This document shows positions 23,532 through 32,324 of a stretch of 32,340 nt of DNA, piece after piece. The notes beneath the pieces are model-generated. The model had not been told where the DNA came from and did no database searches. It saw only the letters and a program-made list of their open reading frames with translations. Location of the stretch: NCBI GenBank assembly GCA_946623195.1, contig CAMOQW010000012.1:1-32340 (forward strand). The letters run 5' to 3'. A program made the translations under genes and the position numbers. Source of the DNA: an uncultured Prevotella sp. (GTDB taxonomy: Bacteria > Bacteroidota > Bacteroidia > Bacteroidales > Bacteroidaceae). Position 1 is the stretch's first letter. Each line of letters begins with the position of its first letter.

Positions 23532-23539
23532 TATCTTTG
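23532..23539 (+). promoter_or_regulatory. -7 box TATCTTTG for surE-lpxB
   Basis: A perfect TAnnTTTG. It ends 8 bp before the first in-frame ATG (23548), which would leave almost no leader, and 29 bp before the second ATG (23569), which supports the latter start. Confidence 0.65.
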
Positions 23540-23568
23540 CACCCAAAATGGAGAATAATCGTGAAAAT

Positions 23569-24372
23569 ATGAAGCCACTGATACTGATTTCGAACGATGA
23601 CGGCTATCTGGCCAAGGGAATCAATCAACTGATAGAAATGGTGAGAGGTTATGGTGACGTACTGGTTTGTGCACCAGAATCAGCGCGCAGCGGTTTCAGT
23701 TGCGCATTTTCTGCCACGACGCCGCTGACACTGACGCTGCGGAAGCAGGAAAGTGGCGTTGAGGTGTGGTCGTGCAACGGTACCCCTGTAGACTGCGTGA
23801 AGATGGCATTGGCTGAACTATGTCCCCGCAAGCCCGATCTGGTGCTGGGCGGCATCAACCACGGCGACAACGCTTCCGTGAATAGTCATTACTCCGGTAC
23901 GATGGGTGTGGTGATGGAAGGTGCGATGAAATACATTCCGTCTGTTGCCTACTCGCTGTGCGACCACCATGAAGATGCCGATTTCGAGCCGCTAAGACCG
24001 TATGTCCAGCAGATGACGCAACGTGTGCTGCGTGAGGGCATGGCCCGAGGTGTCTGCCTGAACGTCAATTTTCCGCTGATGGAGGCCGGAGTAGTTGAGC
24101 AACCCGCCGTTGTCGATGGAAAGCCGACTTACTATCGTGGCGTACGCGTCTGCCGCATGTCCAGGGGCACCTGGGGTAGCGAGGTGACACGCTGCCACCA
24201 TCCCAGAGGCTATGACTACTGGTGGATGGTGGGTCATTACCAGAACGACGAACCCAGTGCCACAGACACCGACCGCTGGGCACTGGACAACGGCTACGTA
24301 GCCATTACGCCAACCCGTGTGGATGTGACAGCTTACGAAGTGATGGATAGCATGAAAAACTGGGAGTTATGA
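23569..24372 (+). CDS. surE: 5'/3'-nucleotidase SurE
   Basis: A metal-dependent phosphatase of 267 aa that hydrolyses nucleoside 5'- and 3'-monophosphates in the cytosol. The N-terminal SurE motif LILISNDDGY contains the two metal-binding Asp. The stretch APESARSGFS supplies the Ser, and LVLGGINHGDN supplies the Asn and Asp of the active site; SHYSGTMGVVMEG follows. The start at 23569 (MKPLILISNDDG) was chosen over ATG 23548 because the -7 box nearly touches the latter and SurE proteins usually begin directly at this strand. It is first in a unit with lpxB, overlapping it by ATGA. The same pair is common in the phylum. Confidence 0.95.
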   Translation: MKPLILISNDDGYLAKGINQLIEMVRGYGDVLVCAPESARSGFSCAFSATTPLTLTLRKQESGVEVWSCNGTPVDCVKMALAELCPRKPDLVLGGINHGDNASVNSHYSGTMGVVMEGAMKYIPSVAYSLCDHHEDADFEPLRPYVQQMTQRVLREGMARGVCLNVNFPLMEAGVVEQPAVVDGKPTYYRGVRVCRMSRGTWGSEVTRCHHPRGYDYWWMVGHYQNDEPSATDTDRWALDNGYVAITPTRVDVTAYEVMDSMKNWEL

Positions 24373-25496
24373 AGTATTACCTGATAGCCGGCGAGGCTTC
24401 CGGCGACCTACACGCCTCGCACTTGATGCAGGCACTGCTGTCGCGCGACGAAGAAGCTCAGTTTCGTTTCTTTGGTGGCGACTTGATGGCGGCGGTGGGC
24501 GGCCCCCCGGTGAAGCACTATCGCGAATTGGCCTACATGGGCTTTGTTCCCGTGCTGATGCACCTGCCAACGATACTCCGCAACATGCGGATGTGCAAGG
24601 AAGACATTCGGCGGTGGCAGCCCGACGTCGTCATCCTGGTGGACTACCCCGGTTTCAATTTGGACATTGCAAAATTCGTCCATGCCGAGGCCATCTGTCC
24701 CGTCTATTACTACATCTCGCCAAAATTATGGGCATGGAAAGAGTATCGCTTGAAAAACATCAAGCGCGACGTGGACTTCATGCTCTCCATCTTGCCGTTC
24801 GAGGTGGAATATTACGAACGCAAACATTATCCTGACGTACACTACGTAGGCAATCCCACCGCTCAGGAAGTACGCGAATTTTTAGCCGGTCAGGCAAAAT
24901 CCGCTGATGCTACTGAGTCCCCCTCCAGACCTGTAATAGCCTTGCTGGCGGGTTCGCGCAAGCAGGAAATCAAGGACAATCTGCCCGCGATGCTTGAGGC
25001 GACCCAGCATCTGAGCGACCGCTATGACATTGTTTTGGCAGGCGCACCAGGCATTGAAGCCGACTACTATGCCCCATTTCTGGCAGGCCGTTCCGTACGG
25101 TTATTTGAAAATGAAACCTATCGATTGCTGAGCACCGCTACGGCGGCACTGGTGACCAGCGGTACGGCAACGCTGGAAACCTGCATGTTCCGCGTGCCTC
25201 AGGTGGTGTGCTACGAAACCCCACTGCCCCGGCTCATCGGTTTTCTGAAGCGCCATTTCATCAATGTACGTTGGGTGTCGTTGGTGAACCTGATAGCCAA
25301 CCGCGAGATAGTGACGGAACTGGTCGCTGAGACGTTCTCCGTAGCCAACATCCGGAAAGAGTTGGAAGCCATCTTGCCCGGCGGTGCCCGTCGCGAAAAA
25401 ATGCTCAGCGATTATCACGAGGTACACAGTCGTCTGGGTGACAGTCAGGCACCGACAGTGGCTGCCCAGATCATCCTGTCGAAACTCAAACAATAA
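24369..25496 (+). CDS. lpxB: Lipid-A-disaccharide synthase
   Basis: A membrane-associated glycosyltransferase of family GT19, 375 aa. It condenses UDP-2,3-diacylglucosamine with lipid X to form the lipid A disaccharide on the cytoplasmic face of the inner membrane. The N-terminal signature YLIAGEASGDLHASHLM is diagnostic. Further on are LVDYPGFNLDIAKF, YYISPKLWAWKEYRL, HYVGNPTAQEV, LLAGSRKQEIKDNLP and TSGTATLETC, all in the family order. The start codon overlaps the surE stop (ATGA), so translation is coupled. Presence of lpxB confirms a Gram-negative envelope. Confidence 0.97.
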   Translation: MKYYLIAGEASGDLHASHLMQALLSRDEEAQFRFFGGDLMAAVGGPPVKHYRELAYMGFVPVLMHLPTILRNMRMCKEDIRRWQPDVVILVDYPGFNLDIAKFVHAEAICPVYYYISPKLWAWKEYRLKNIKRDVDFMLSILPFEVEYYERKHYPDVHYVGNPTAQEVREFLAGQAKSADATESPSRPVIALLAGSRKQEIKDNLPAMLEATQHLSDRYDIVLAGAPGIEADYYAPFLAGRSVRLFENETYRLLSTATAALVTSGTATLETCMFRVPQVVCYETPLPRLIGFLKRHFINVRWVSLVNLIANREIVTELVAETFSVANIRKELEAILPGGARREKMLSDYHEVHSRLGDSQAPTVAAQIILSKLKQ

Positions 25497-25584
25497 TTAT
25501 TAATTCATGATCATTTCATCATGTAAGGGGAACTGCCGTCGGAGTTTTGTGTCAACATTTTTCTAAACAATATTAATCATTATT

Positions 25585-26295
25585 ATGAACAAAAAAATCA
25601 TTGCACTTATAGCCTTCTTCGCCACGATGACGGTGTCGGCACAGAATATTCAGTTGCACTACGACTTCGGTCGCAATATCTACACCGGTGAAGAGACCGG
25701 ACGTGCCAAGGTAACCATCACCCTCGAGCAGTTTAAGGCCGACCGGTGGGGCTCGTGGTACTACTTCGTCGATGTTGACCTGTCAAGTCATTTTACGGAG
25801 AGTGCCTACACTGAGATCTCCCGCGAATTTACACTAGGCAAGCAATCTCCCTGGGCTGCCCATGTGGAATATGACGGTGGCTTGTCGCGCAACGGTTCGT
25901 TTCAGCAAAGCGGACTGCTGGGTGTCGCCTACAACGGACATTCCGAGGACTTCTCGAAGACATGGTCGGTGCAAATGCTTTATAAGCATTTCTTTAAGAG
26001 CTACGACAACACCCATGCCTATCCATCGGCTCAGCTGACAGGGGTATGGGGTCTGAACTTCCTGCAGAATAAGTTGCGCTTTGCGGGGTTCATCGATTTT
26101 TGGCGCGGCGAGAAGGCCAATGGCCACGGATGCTTGGTCATCCTTTCGGAGCCCCAGCTGTGGTATAACTTGACGGAGCATTTCAGCGTAGGTACAGAGA
26201 TGGAATTCTCCAACAATTTCGTCTACAATCAGGATCCCACCAGTACGCGCACTTTCTTCTGGAATCCCACGTTGGCGGTGAAGTGGAATTTCTGA
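25585..26295 (+). CDS. DUF5020 family outer-membrane protein (Tsx-like barrel)
   Basis: A 236 aa protein with a signal peptide (1-19, cut after VSA) and alternating aromatic strands to a C-terminal WNF, the usual signature of an outer-membrane barrel. Segments such as IQLHYDFGRNIY, SWYYFVDVDLSSHF, FAGFIDFWRGEK and QLWYNLTEHFSVGTEMEFS match what I recall of DUF5020, a family related to nucleoside-specific channel Tsx. No substrate can be read from the sequence. It is 88 bp after lpxB; no TAnnTTTG box is seen in that gap, so it may be read from the surE promoter. It converges with the DUF4886 gene. Confidence 0.85.
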   Translation: MNKKIIALIAFFATMTVSAQNIQLHYDFGRNIYTGEETGRAKVTITLEQFKADRWGSWYYFVDVDLSSHFTESAYTEISREFTLGKQSPWAAHVEYDGGLSRNGSFQQSGLLGVAYNGHSEDFSKTWSVQMLYKHFFKSYDNTHAYPSAQLTGVWGLNFLQNKLRFAGFIDFWRGEKANGHGCLVILSEPQLWYNLTEHFSVGTEMEFSNNFVYNQDPTSTRTFFWNPTLAVKWNF

Positions 26296-26320
26296 TGACG
26301 TAACAGACTTCTTCCCTTTT

Positions 26321-27163
26321 TCAGAAAATCAGATATCGCCCCTGCCGTTGCATGTAGCACGCCTCGTGAGCCTCCTGTTGGCAAATCGTAGCCTCTTCTT
26401 CTGTCAGCGACTCAGGGCGATACTTGTTTCCATCCACGATGCGGCCTGTCAGAAATTCGCACCACGTGCAAGCAGCCGCATAGCGCCCCACCGTCAGCGA
26501 TAGATGAAAACCGTCGCGACAGACGATGTCGCCCAGTCGGTACCGAACCAATTGTATCGTCGTGCCGCTCGGAATCACGCTGCTGATGCCTACAGCAGGC
26601 ATCACTTGCTGCACAGCGTTAGCGATGGCATCATACATGCGCCGCTGGTCATGGTCATAGTTAGCGAAGCCTTTGTGATTACAGCTGTCAGCATAAGCCC
26701 ACGTCATGTGCCAGGCAAATTCCACATGCAGATTGGTGGTATAGCTTTTCACGAGACGCTTCAATTGTCCCAGGTTGGCGTACGACTGCGCCAGTCCACT
26801 CTGTGGACTCGCCTGTTGCAGGGTAATCAGGTCCCACTGCTCGTCGCGGATGATGCTGCGAAGGTCGGCCTTCTTCTTGTTGGATCTGACCCCGCCAATG
26901 ATTTTACGATATTCGTAGTCAGCTTTACCTTTCAGCAGATTGTCGTAGTGCCGGTCGATGGAGCATCCGCCGATATAGGCATTGCCAATGACCAGCGAGT
27001 CGCCCTGGGCCTCAGCCAGTTCGTAGAGATACTGCTCCACCGCATCCTGCGAAAAGCTGTTGCCAATGGCAAGCACCTTGATGACCTTGGCCGACGATGT
27101 TGCGTGCCCGATGGTCAACAACATCGCCGTTATGAAGAGTCTAATCGTGTAAAATTTTGTCAT
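26321..27163 (-). CDS. DUF4886 SGNH-like hydrolase, secreted
   Basis: A 280 aa protein with a signal peptide (about 1-25) and the sparse motifs of an SGNH/GDSL hydrolase. Block I is LAIGNSFSQDA with candidate nucleophile Ser36. A Gly is found in YIGGCSID at the block II position, and block V is RDGFHLS with Asp217 and His220. Block III, normally GxND, is replaced by LITLQQASP. DUF4886 proteins of this kind are frequent among Bacteroidota glycan genes, often as presumed acetyl esterases, but activity here is inferred. It is the last gene of the rsfS-to-DUF4886 unit, 36 bp after the sigma factor gene. Confidence 0.85.
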   Translation of the reverse strand: MTKFYTIRLFITAMLLTIGHATSSAKVIKVLAIGNSFSQDAVEQYLYELAEAQGDSLVIGNAYIGGCSIDRHYDNLLKGKADYEYRKIIGGVRSNKKKADLRSIIRDEQWDLITLQQASPQSGLAQSYANLGQLKRLVKSYTTNLHVEFAWHMTWAYADSCNHKGFANYDHDQRRMYDAIANAVQQVMPAVGISSVIPSGTTIQLVRYRLGDIVCRDGFHLSLTVGRYAAACTWCEFLTGRIVDGNKYRPESLTEEEATICQQEAHEACYMQRQGRYLIF

Positions 27164-27199
27164 GGTAATTGTTGCTCCCTTCTTGCACTTTCCAGATGT

Positions 27200-27757
27200 T
27201 CATCTCTTTAGTTTCCTGAGTGCCTGATTCCTCACCTGACGCACCCGCTCGCGCTTCAGTCCCAGCACTTCTGCAATTTCGCTCATGGTCTGCCTCTCCG
27301 CACCGATGCCATAATAGCGGCTGATGACAGTCCGTTGCCTTTCGTCGAGTCTGTCCATGCGCCGAACCATCTCCGCCGTCAACATCTGGCCCTCCACTCG
27401 TACGTCGGCATGTTCGGCATTGGCATCCTCCAGCACGTTCAGCAGCGTGAAATTATTCCGGCTACCCACAGGCAGCGACTCGTCCGTAGAGCGTATGTCA
27501 CCGTCGGCAGTCAGTCGCTGTATCGCTGCCTCCATGCTCCGCCGGATGTATGGTGCAGCAAATGTGACAAACGGTTTTCCCCGTCCGGCATCCCATTTGC
27601 GGGCAGCTTTCATGAGTCCGATGGCGCCCTCGCTGACGAGATCGTCCGTTGTCAGTATATCACTCTTGTACTGGCGGGCCAGCGTCACCACATAGCCCAT
27701 GTTATCAGTCACCAATTTCTCAGTATCATTCGTTGTCATCATGTTTTTTGTTCCCAT
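27200..27757 (-). CDS. Compact sigma-70 family RNA polymerase sigma factor
   Basis: A 185 aa protein with a clear sigma region 2 at about 15-80 (VTDNMGYVVTLARQY, DDLVSEGAIGLMKAARKWD, FVTFAAPYIRRSMEAAI) and region 4 at about 128-185. The region 4 helix-turn-helix reads QTMSEIAEVLGLKRERVRQV. Region 1 and most of region 3 are missing. Its sequence is closer to primary/group 2-3 factors than to ECF factors, because region 2 has the RpoD-like EGAIGLMKAA. Where RpoD has a WW pair before the IR motif for melting the -10 element, this has APYIRR, so promoter recognition may differ. No anti-sigma gene is next to it. ATG 27757 was used; 27742 and 27739 are alternatives. It lies 14 bp after a GH5 gene. 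Confidence 0.9.
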   Translation of the reverse strand: MGTKNMMTTNDTEKLVTDNMGYVVTLARQYKSDILTTDDLVSEGAIGLMKAARKWDAGRGKPFVTFAAPYIRRSMEAAIQRLTADGDIRSTDESLPVGSRNNFTLLNVLEDANAEHADVRVEGQMLTAEMVRRMDRLDERQRTVISRYYGIGAERQTMSEIAEVLGLKRERVRQVRNQALRKLKR

Positions 27758-27771
27758 ATCCCATCCAACAT

Positions 27772-28731
27772 TTATCGGTTATATTTCGTCAACAGCTGTT
27801 TTACGAGCCTACCGTATTCCTTCACCACATCGTCCCTCCAAGGGCCGGTAGCCGTTGCCCGTGGCAGCAGCATCGAGCACGACTCGTTTTTGTCGCTGAT
27901 ACTCCAGCAAACCCAGCTGATGCCCAATCGTTCGCACATCGCTATCCACTCGCCTTCGCTTTCCGCATCTATTCTGCCGTCGCCCGAAGCCTCGGTGGCA
28001 CCGCTCTCGCTGATGAACACAGGCACCCCCTGTCTGACGGCATCCTCCGTGCGTTCGCGCAGGGTATTGCCATGCGTAGCGGCGTAGAAATGCACCGTGT
28101 ACATCACGTTCTCCACGCCTTCCAGCGGACTGTTGGCCACCAGGTGGATGTCCTGGTCCCAGTGCGGACAGCCCACCAGGATGATATTGTCAGCATCCCA
28201 CTTGCGGATTTCGCCAATCACCTCTTGGGCGTAATTTTTCAGGCTGACCCACGTATCCTCCACCGGCTCGTTGTATATCTCGTAGATGACATGCGGGAAC
28301 TTGCCGTACCGCTGTGCCATCCGGCCGAAAAACTCCTTTGCCTCGCGAGTTTTCATCTCGTGTGTATGCCAGTCGATGATGACATAGACATTTTGCTTGA
28401 TGGCTGCCTCGATGACGGGGGTCATGCACTGCATGGCGAACTCCGGATTCTCCAGGTAATTGTCCTCAATCATCACCCCCATTGCAGCCCGTACCACAGA
28501 GCAGTGCCAGTCTTGTTTGAGGGTCTGGACCACTTTCTTGTTATAGAATCGTGGCCACAGATTGTGCCAACCCAGACTGACACCGCGCAACACCACCGGT
28601 CGTCCGCCTTCGTCACAAAGCTGGGCGCCCCTCACCTGCAGTTGTCCATAACGCTTCACGGGGTCAGTGGCAGTTGCCGCCATCATGCTGACCGACATCA
28701 TCAACAGCAGCGTCAGTATCAGATTCTTCAT
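27772..28731 (-). CDS. GH5 family endoglucanase (cellulase), probably subfamily 2
   Basis: A secreted or periplasmic beta-glucanase of 319 aa. Residues 1-19 form a signal peptide and a single (beta/alpha)8 catalytic domain follows, with no binding module. The GH5 landmarks are present in order: LRGVSLGWHN, VVRAAMGV, VYVIIDWHTHE, YEIYNEP with acid/base Glu155, YTVHFYAATHG, and FISESGATEAS with nucleophile Glu242, then SWVCWSISDK. This order and the HFYAATHG strand resemble the GH5_2 endoglucanases of Prevotella and Bacillus. The substrate is likely cellulose-like or mixed-linkage beta-glucan. It follows cdsA by 24 bp and precedes a sigma factor gene by 14 bp, an unusual place for a glycanase. 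Confidence 0.93.
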   Translation of the reverse strand: MKNLILTLLLMMSVSMMAATATDPVKRYGQLQVRGAQLCDEGGRPVVLRGVSLGWHNLWPRFYNKKVVQTLKQDWHCSVVRAAMGVMIEDNYLENPEFAMQCMTPVIEAAIKQNVYVIIDWHTHEMKTREAKEFFGRMAQRYGKFPHVIYEIYNEPVEDTWVSLKNYAQEVIGEIRKWDADNIILVGCPHWDQDIHLVANSPLEGVENVMYTVHFYAATHGNTLRERTEDAVRQGVPVFISESGATEASGDGRIDAESEGEWIAMCERLGISWVCWSISDKNESCSMLLPRATATGPWRDDVVKEYGRLVKQLLTKYNR

Positions 28732-28755
28732 GTCAAAACTATTTTGTATGACGCA

Positions 28756-29604
28756 TTAAAACATCGACAGCGTATAGAGGTAGACAACGGAGGCAGGTAT
28801 GGCCAGCAGCGAAGAGTCGAAGCGGTCCAACATGCCACCATGTCCAGGCAGTATGTTGCCAGAGTCTTTGATGCCGAGCGTACGCTTGAACAGACTCTCC
28901 ACCAGGTCGCCCCACGTTCCGAATACCACCACCACCAGTCCGAGACCCAGCCATTCCAGCAATGCTAGCATGTGGTCGTCGACGAATGCAGAAATCGCCC
29001 ATGCAGCAGCCATCACAAACACGGCACCACCCACGCTTCCTTCCCAAGATTTGCCCGGTGAAATGCGTGGAAACAGTTTATGGCGCCCCAACAGCGACCC
29101 TACGCAGTAGGCACCCGTGTCGTTCACCCAGAGAAACACGAACACCGACAGCGGCAACAGTGTGTTGAACATGACATTGCCGCTCGGCGTGGCGGTGAAT
29201 GCCAACACGTTCAGCAACGACAACGGCAGTGCCACATACATCTGCGACAGCATCGTGTAGGCCCAGTCTGCTATCGGGTCCTTCTGCTTCAGATACAACT
29301 CTGCCACCAACAGATAGATGATAGTCACCAAATACGGGATGAACACCACCGACTTGGCCGCGCCGCCATACAGGTCGCTGCAGAAATAGGTCATCGAGAA
29401 AAAGAGATAGACGCCAGCCACCGTGCTGATGAAGCGGTTCACCGTCACATCCTTTCGCTGGTTTACCAATCCCGTAAATTCCCAGACGGTCAGACCCGTC
29501 ACGATGCTGAACAGCAGCACCATGGCCTCGGGGCGCAGAAACGATGCCACGACTGCCGCCACGAATATGACCCCTGTAATCGTCCTTACAATAAAATTCT
29601 TCAT
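28756..29604 (-). CDS. cdsA: Phosphatidate cytidylyltransferase
   Basis: An inner-membrane enzyme of 282 aa that makes CDP-diacylglycerol from phosphatidate and CTP, the branch point of phospholipid synthesis. About seven or eight hydrophobic segments are visible. The CdsA signature is complete near the C-terminus: SLFKRTLGIKDSGNILPGHG followed by GMLDRFDS. The metal-binding Asp residues NDTGAY and GDLVES are also in place. It starts 17 bp after ftsH, and the ftsH-cdsA order is common in Bacteroidota. Confidence 0.96.
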   Translation of the reverse strand: MKNFIVRTITGVIFVAAVVASFLRPEAMVLLFSIVTGLTVWEFTGLVNQRKDVTVNRFISTVAGVYLFFSMTYFCSDLYGGAAKSVVFIPYLVTIIYLLVAELYLKQKDPIADWAYTMLSQMYVALPLSLLNVLAFTATPSGNVMFNTLLPLSVFVFLWVNDTGAYCVGSLLGRHKLFPRISPGKSWEGSVGGAVFVMAAAWAISAFVDDHMLALLEWLGLGLVVVVFGTWGDLVESLFKRTLGIKDSGNILPGHGGMLDRFDSSLLAIPASVVYLYTLSMF

Positions 29605-29621
29605 GATAGCTCCGGTTTATA

Positions 29622-31712
29622 TTATTCATTGGTTTTGTCACCTCCGTCGGCAGGTTCGCCAGCTCCGTCACCGGTAGCCTTTGCCTCAGCGGCTTTTGCC
29701 TCCAGCTCCCGGGCACGCCGCTCGGCCATCGCCTCGGCATCGGCACGCATCTGGGCCTCCAGCAACTCCTCCGAACGGCTCTGCCAGGGCCGCTTGCCAA
29801 AGATTTTCTCCACATCGTCGGCAAAGATGACCTCGCGGTCCACCAGCAGCTGTGCCAGTTTCGCATGGCCCTCCTGATGCTCCGTAAGTATCTGCTTGGC
29901 ACGCTCGTATTGCTCGTTCACCATCTTGAGCACCTCGTCGTCCATGATCTTAGCCGTCGTTTCCGAGTAGGGACGTTGAAACGAGTACTCATTATTATTA
30001 TAATAGCAAATATTCGGCAACCTCTCCGACATGCCGGCAAAGGCCACCATACCGTATGCCTGCTTCGTGGTACGTTCCAGGTCGTTCATCGCTCCGGTCG
30101 ATATCTGGCCGATAAAAAGTTCCTCGGCTGCCCGTCCGCCCAACAGCGAGCACATCTCGTCCAGCATTGCCTGCTTGGTTTGCAGCACGCGCTCCTCGGG
30201 CAGATACCATGCGGCGCCCAGTGCCCGGCCACGCGGCACGATGCTGACCTTCACCAGCGGGTTGGCAAACTCGGTAAACCACGAGATGGTGGCATGACCG
30301 GCCTCATGGATGGCTATCGACTTCTTCTCGGCTTCCGTCATCACCTTGGTCTTCTTCTCCAAGCCACCGATGATGCGGTCAACAGCGTCCAGGAAGTCCT
30401 GCTTGCCCACTTTCTCGCGGTTGAAGCGGGCAGCTATCAGTGCGGCCTCATTGCAGACGTTGGCAATGTCGGCACCTGAGAAACCGGGCGTCTGGCGGGC
30501 CAGGAAATCCACGTCTACAGTATCGTCCAGCTTCAGCGGCTTCAGATGCACCATGAAGACCTCCTTTCGCTCGTTCAGGTCGGGCAAGTCCACATGGATC
30601 TGACGGTCGAAACGGCCTGCTCGCAACAGTGCCGAGTCCAGCATGTCGGCGCGGTTGGTGGCGGCCAGCGTGATGATACCGCTGTTGGTTCCGAAGCCGT
30701 CCATTTCCGTCAACAGCGCATTCAGGGTGTTCTCGCGCTCGTCGTTGCCACCCATCGCCGGGTTCTTGGAGCGGGCACGACCTACGGCGTCGATTTCGTC
30801 AATAAATATGATGCACGGCGCCTTCGACTTGGCCTTGTCGAACAGGTCGCGGACACGACTTGCACCCACGCCGACAAACATCTCCACGAAGTCGGAACCC
30901 GACATCGAGAAGAAGGGCACACCGGCTTCACCGGCTACGGCCTTCGCCAGCAGCGTCTTACCCGTTCCCGGAGGACCTACCAGCAGCGCACCCTTGGGAA
31001 TCTTGCCGCCCAGGTCGGTATATTTCTGCGGGTTCTTCAGAAAGTCCACAATCTCCTGCATCTCTTGCTTGGCACCGGCCTGACCGGCCACGTCCTTGAA
31101 TGTGATGCCTAAGTCGCCGCCTTTCTCATACATCTGTGCCTTCGATTTTCCTACGTTGAAGATGCCGCCGCCGAAACCTGCTCCACCGCCGACACCACCG
31201 CCCATCCTGCGCATGATAAACATCCATACGAAGATGATGCCCCCGAAGAAAAGGATGTTCATCAGCAGCGAGTTGAAGAACTCGCCGTCCTTGGAGTTGT
31301 CATAGGAGTATTTGCCCGTAAACTTTTTCTGCTCGCGAGCTTCATTAATAAACTGTTCCACCTGGTCGGTGGAGCCAATGGCTACCGTCACACTCGGGGT
31401 CTTGCCGGTCTGCTCCACACCCTGGTGAAACACGTCGCGGATGTGCTCCGGCTTCACATACATCTGCAGCGTACCGGCGTATTTGCTCACCACAATCTTG
31501 TCGGCATAGCCTTTCTGCACCATCACTTTGAAGTCGGAATACGAGGTCTCCGTCTTCACACTCGACTTTTCGCTACCCTGCGTGAAATACAAGGCAAACA
31601 GCGTCAGAATCACTATGCCGTAAATCCAGTTCATGTTAAACTTCGGCATGTTCATCTGCGGTTTGTTCTTCTGCTGTTGCCCTTGTTGTTGCTGTTGTTC
31701 TTGATTGTCCAT
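29622..31712 (-). CDS. ftsH: ATP-dependent zinc metalloprotease FtsH
   Basis: An inner-membrane AAA+ protease of 696 aa that degrades misfolded membrane proteins and regulators. The N-terminal 20 residues are Gln-rich. Transmembrane helices at about 28-46 and 147-167 flank a periplasmic domain, and a Gly-rich linker follows (171-183). The AAA module has Walker A GPPGTGKT (246-253), Walker B IIFIDE (301-306) and the second region of homology with [20 protein letters not shown]. The zinc protease motif HEAGH is at 469-473. The tail is charged, ending GDKTNE. It starts 11 bp after rsfS. Confidence 0.98.
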   Translation of the reverse strand: MDNQEQQQQQGQQQKNKPQMNMPKFNMNWIYGIVILTLFALYFTQGSEKSSVKTETSYSDFKVMVQKGYADKIVVSKYAGTLQMYVKPEHIRDVFHQGVEQTGKTPSVTVAIGSTDQVEQFINEAREQKKFTGKYSYDNSKDGEFFNSLLMNILFFGGIIFVWMFIMRRMGGGVGGGAGFGGGIFNVGKSKAQMYEKGGDLGITFKDVAGQAGAKQEMQEIVDFLKNPQKYTDLGGKIPKGALLVGPPGTGKTLLAKAVAGEAGVPFFSMSGSDFVEMFVGVGASRVRDLFDKAKSKAPCIIFIDEIDAVGRARSKNPAMGGNDERENTLNALLTEMDGFGTNSGIITLAATNRADMLDSALLRAGRFDRQIHVDLPDLNERKEVFMVHLKPLKLDDTVDVDFLARQTPGFSGADIANVCNEAALIAARFNREKVGKQDFLDAVDRIIGGLEKKTKVMTEAEKKSIAIHEAGHATISWFTEFANPLVKVSIVPRGRALGAAWYLPEERVLQTKQAMLDEMCSLLGGRAAEELFIGQISTGAMNDLERTTKQAYGMVAFAGMSERLPNICYYNNNEYSFQRPYSETTAKIMDDEVLKMVNEQYERAKQILTEHQEGHAKLAQLLVDREVIFADDVEKIFGKRPWQSRSEELLEAQMRADAEAMAERRARELEAKAAEAKATGDGAGEPADGGDKTNE

Positions 31713-31723
31713 GTCGCTCTTCT

Positions 31724-32083
31724 TTAGTCTAAGTCAGGAATCTCAGTCAGTGTCGCGTCATCCCAAAGATGCTCCAAATCGTAATAATTGCGCATGTCGG
31801 GCAGGAAGACGTGCACCAGCACGTCACCATAGTCCATCGCCACCCATTGCGCATTCTCCAGTCCGGCCACCATCGCCGGTTTCTCGCCCAACTCATTGCG
31901 GGCATACTCTCCCACCGACTCCGTGATGGCCTCCACCTGCGAAGGCGAGTTGCCCTGACATATCACGAAATAATTGCAGATGGCACCGTCTACGCCCTCC
32001 AGATTGGCTACCACGATGCGCTGACCTTTCTTCTCCTGTATTCCTCTGGTAATACTATTAACTAACTGTGTCGTTTGTTCCAT
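31724..32083 (-). CDS. rsfS: Ribosomal silencing factor RsfS
   Basis: A 119 aa cytosolic protein of the RsfS/Iojap family. It binds ribosomal protein uL14 on the 50S subunit and blocks subunit joining when nutrients are scarce. The family pattern is seen in VANLEGVDGAICNYFVICQG, then SPSQVEAITESV and the signature WVAMDYGDVLVHVFLPDMRNYYDLEHLW. The open frame continues upstream to 32245, but that part crosses the -7 box at 32113-32120 and does not resemble the family; ATG 32083 gives the normal length. It is the first gene of a six-gene unit running to DUF4886. Confidence 0.96.
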   Translation of the reverse strand: MEQTTQLVNSITRGIQEKKGQRIVVANLEGVDGAICNYFVICQGNSPSQVEAITESVGEYARNELGEKPAMVAGLENAQWVAMDYGDVLVHVFLPDMRNYYDLEHLWDDATLTEIPDLD

Positions 32084-32112
32084 TAATATCTTATTATGTC
32101 TAATTATGATTG

Positions 32113-32120
32113 CAAAGTTA
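32113..32120 (-). promoter_or_regulatory. -7 box TAACTTTG for the rsfS-ftsH-cdsA unit
   Basis: A perfect TAnnTTTG on the minus strand, 29 bp upstream of the rsfS ATG. A CAAA (TTTG on the minus strand) is present at 32135-32138, but at 14 nt spacing rather than 19. Confidence 0.65.
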
Positions 32121-32191
32121 CACCATATTATTGACAAAAAGGCCATAAACCAACTTTTTTTGCGATTTTTTATAAAAAAAACTCGATTTTT

Positions 32192-32222
32192 TTTGTTGTT
32201 TCCGAAAAAAGTACTACCTTTG
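32192..32222 (+). promoter_or_regulatory. tRNA-Gln promoter, TTTG-N19-TACCTTTG
   Basis: -33 TTTG (32192-32195) and -7 TACCTTTG (32215-32222) are separated by exactly 19 nt. The mature tRNA starts 31 bp after the -7 box. Confidence 0.8.
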
Positions 32223-32253
32223 CACCCGCAATTCAGAAATTGCAACCTTCCAT

Positions 32254-32324
32254 TGGGGTATGGTGTAATGGTAACACTGCAGATTCTGGTCCTGCCTTTC
32301 CTGGTTCGAATCCGGGTACCCCAA
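32254..32324 (+). tRNA. tRNA-Gln, anticodon CUG
   Basis: A 71-nt cloverleaf reading CAG codons. The acceptor stem TGGGGTA/TACCCCA opens with a U1-A72 pair, a hallmark of tRNA-Gln. The D stem is GTG/CAC with a GG-containing loop. The anticodon loop TTCTGGT has CTG at 32286-32288, and the T arm is CCTGG-TTCGAAT-CCGGG. The discriminator is A, and CCA is not encoded. The last pair of the anticodon stem (A32283-C32291) is a mismatch. It has its own upstream promoter. Confidence 0.95.

Noticed and set aside
26289..26327. TTTCTGA/TCAGAAA pairing across the convergent DUF5020/DUF4886 stops
   Set aside because: Only 7 bp with a 25-nt loop and no proper T-tract after the stem; not strong enough to call a terminator.
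27649..28968. 439-aa plus-strand open frame opposite the GH5 gene and parts of the sigma factor and cdsA genes
   Set aside because: It is His/Arg-rich without recognisable motifs and covers three minus-strand genes with intact catalytic or family motifs.
32084..32245. Extended N-terminus of rsfS
   Set aside because: It crosses the rsfS promoter, is not RsfS-like, and the ATG at 32083 gives the family length.
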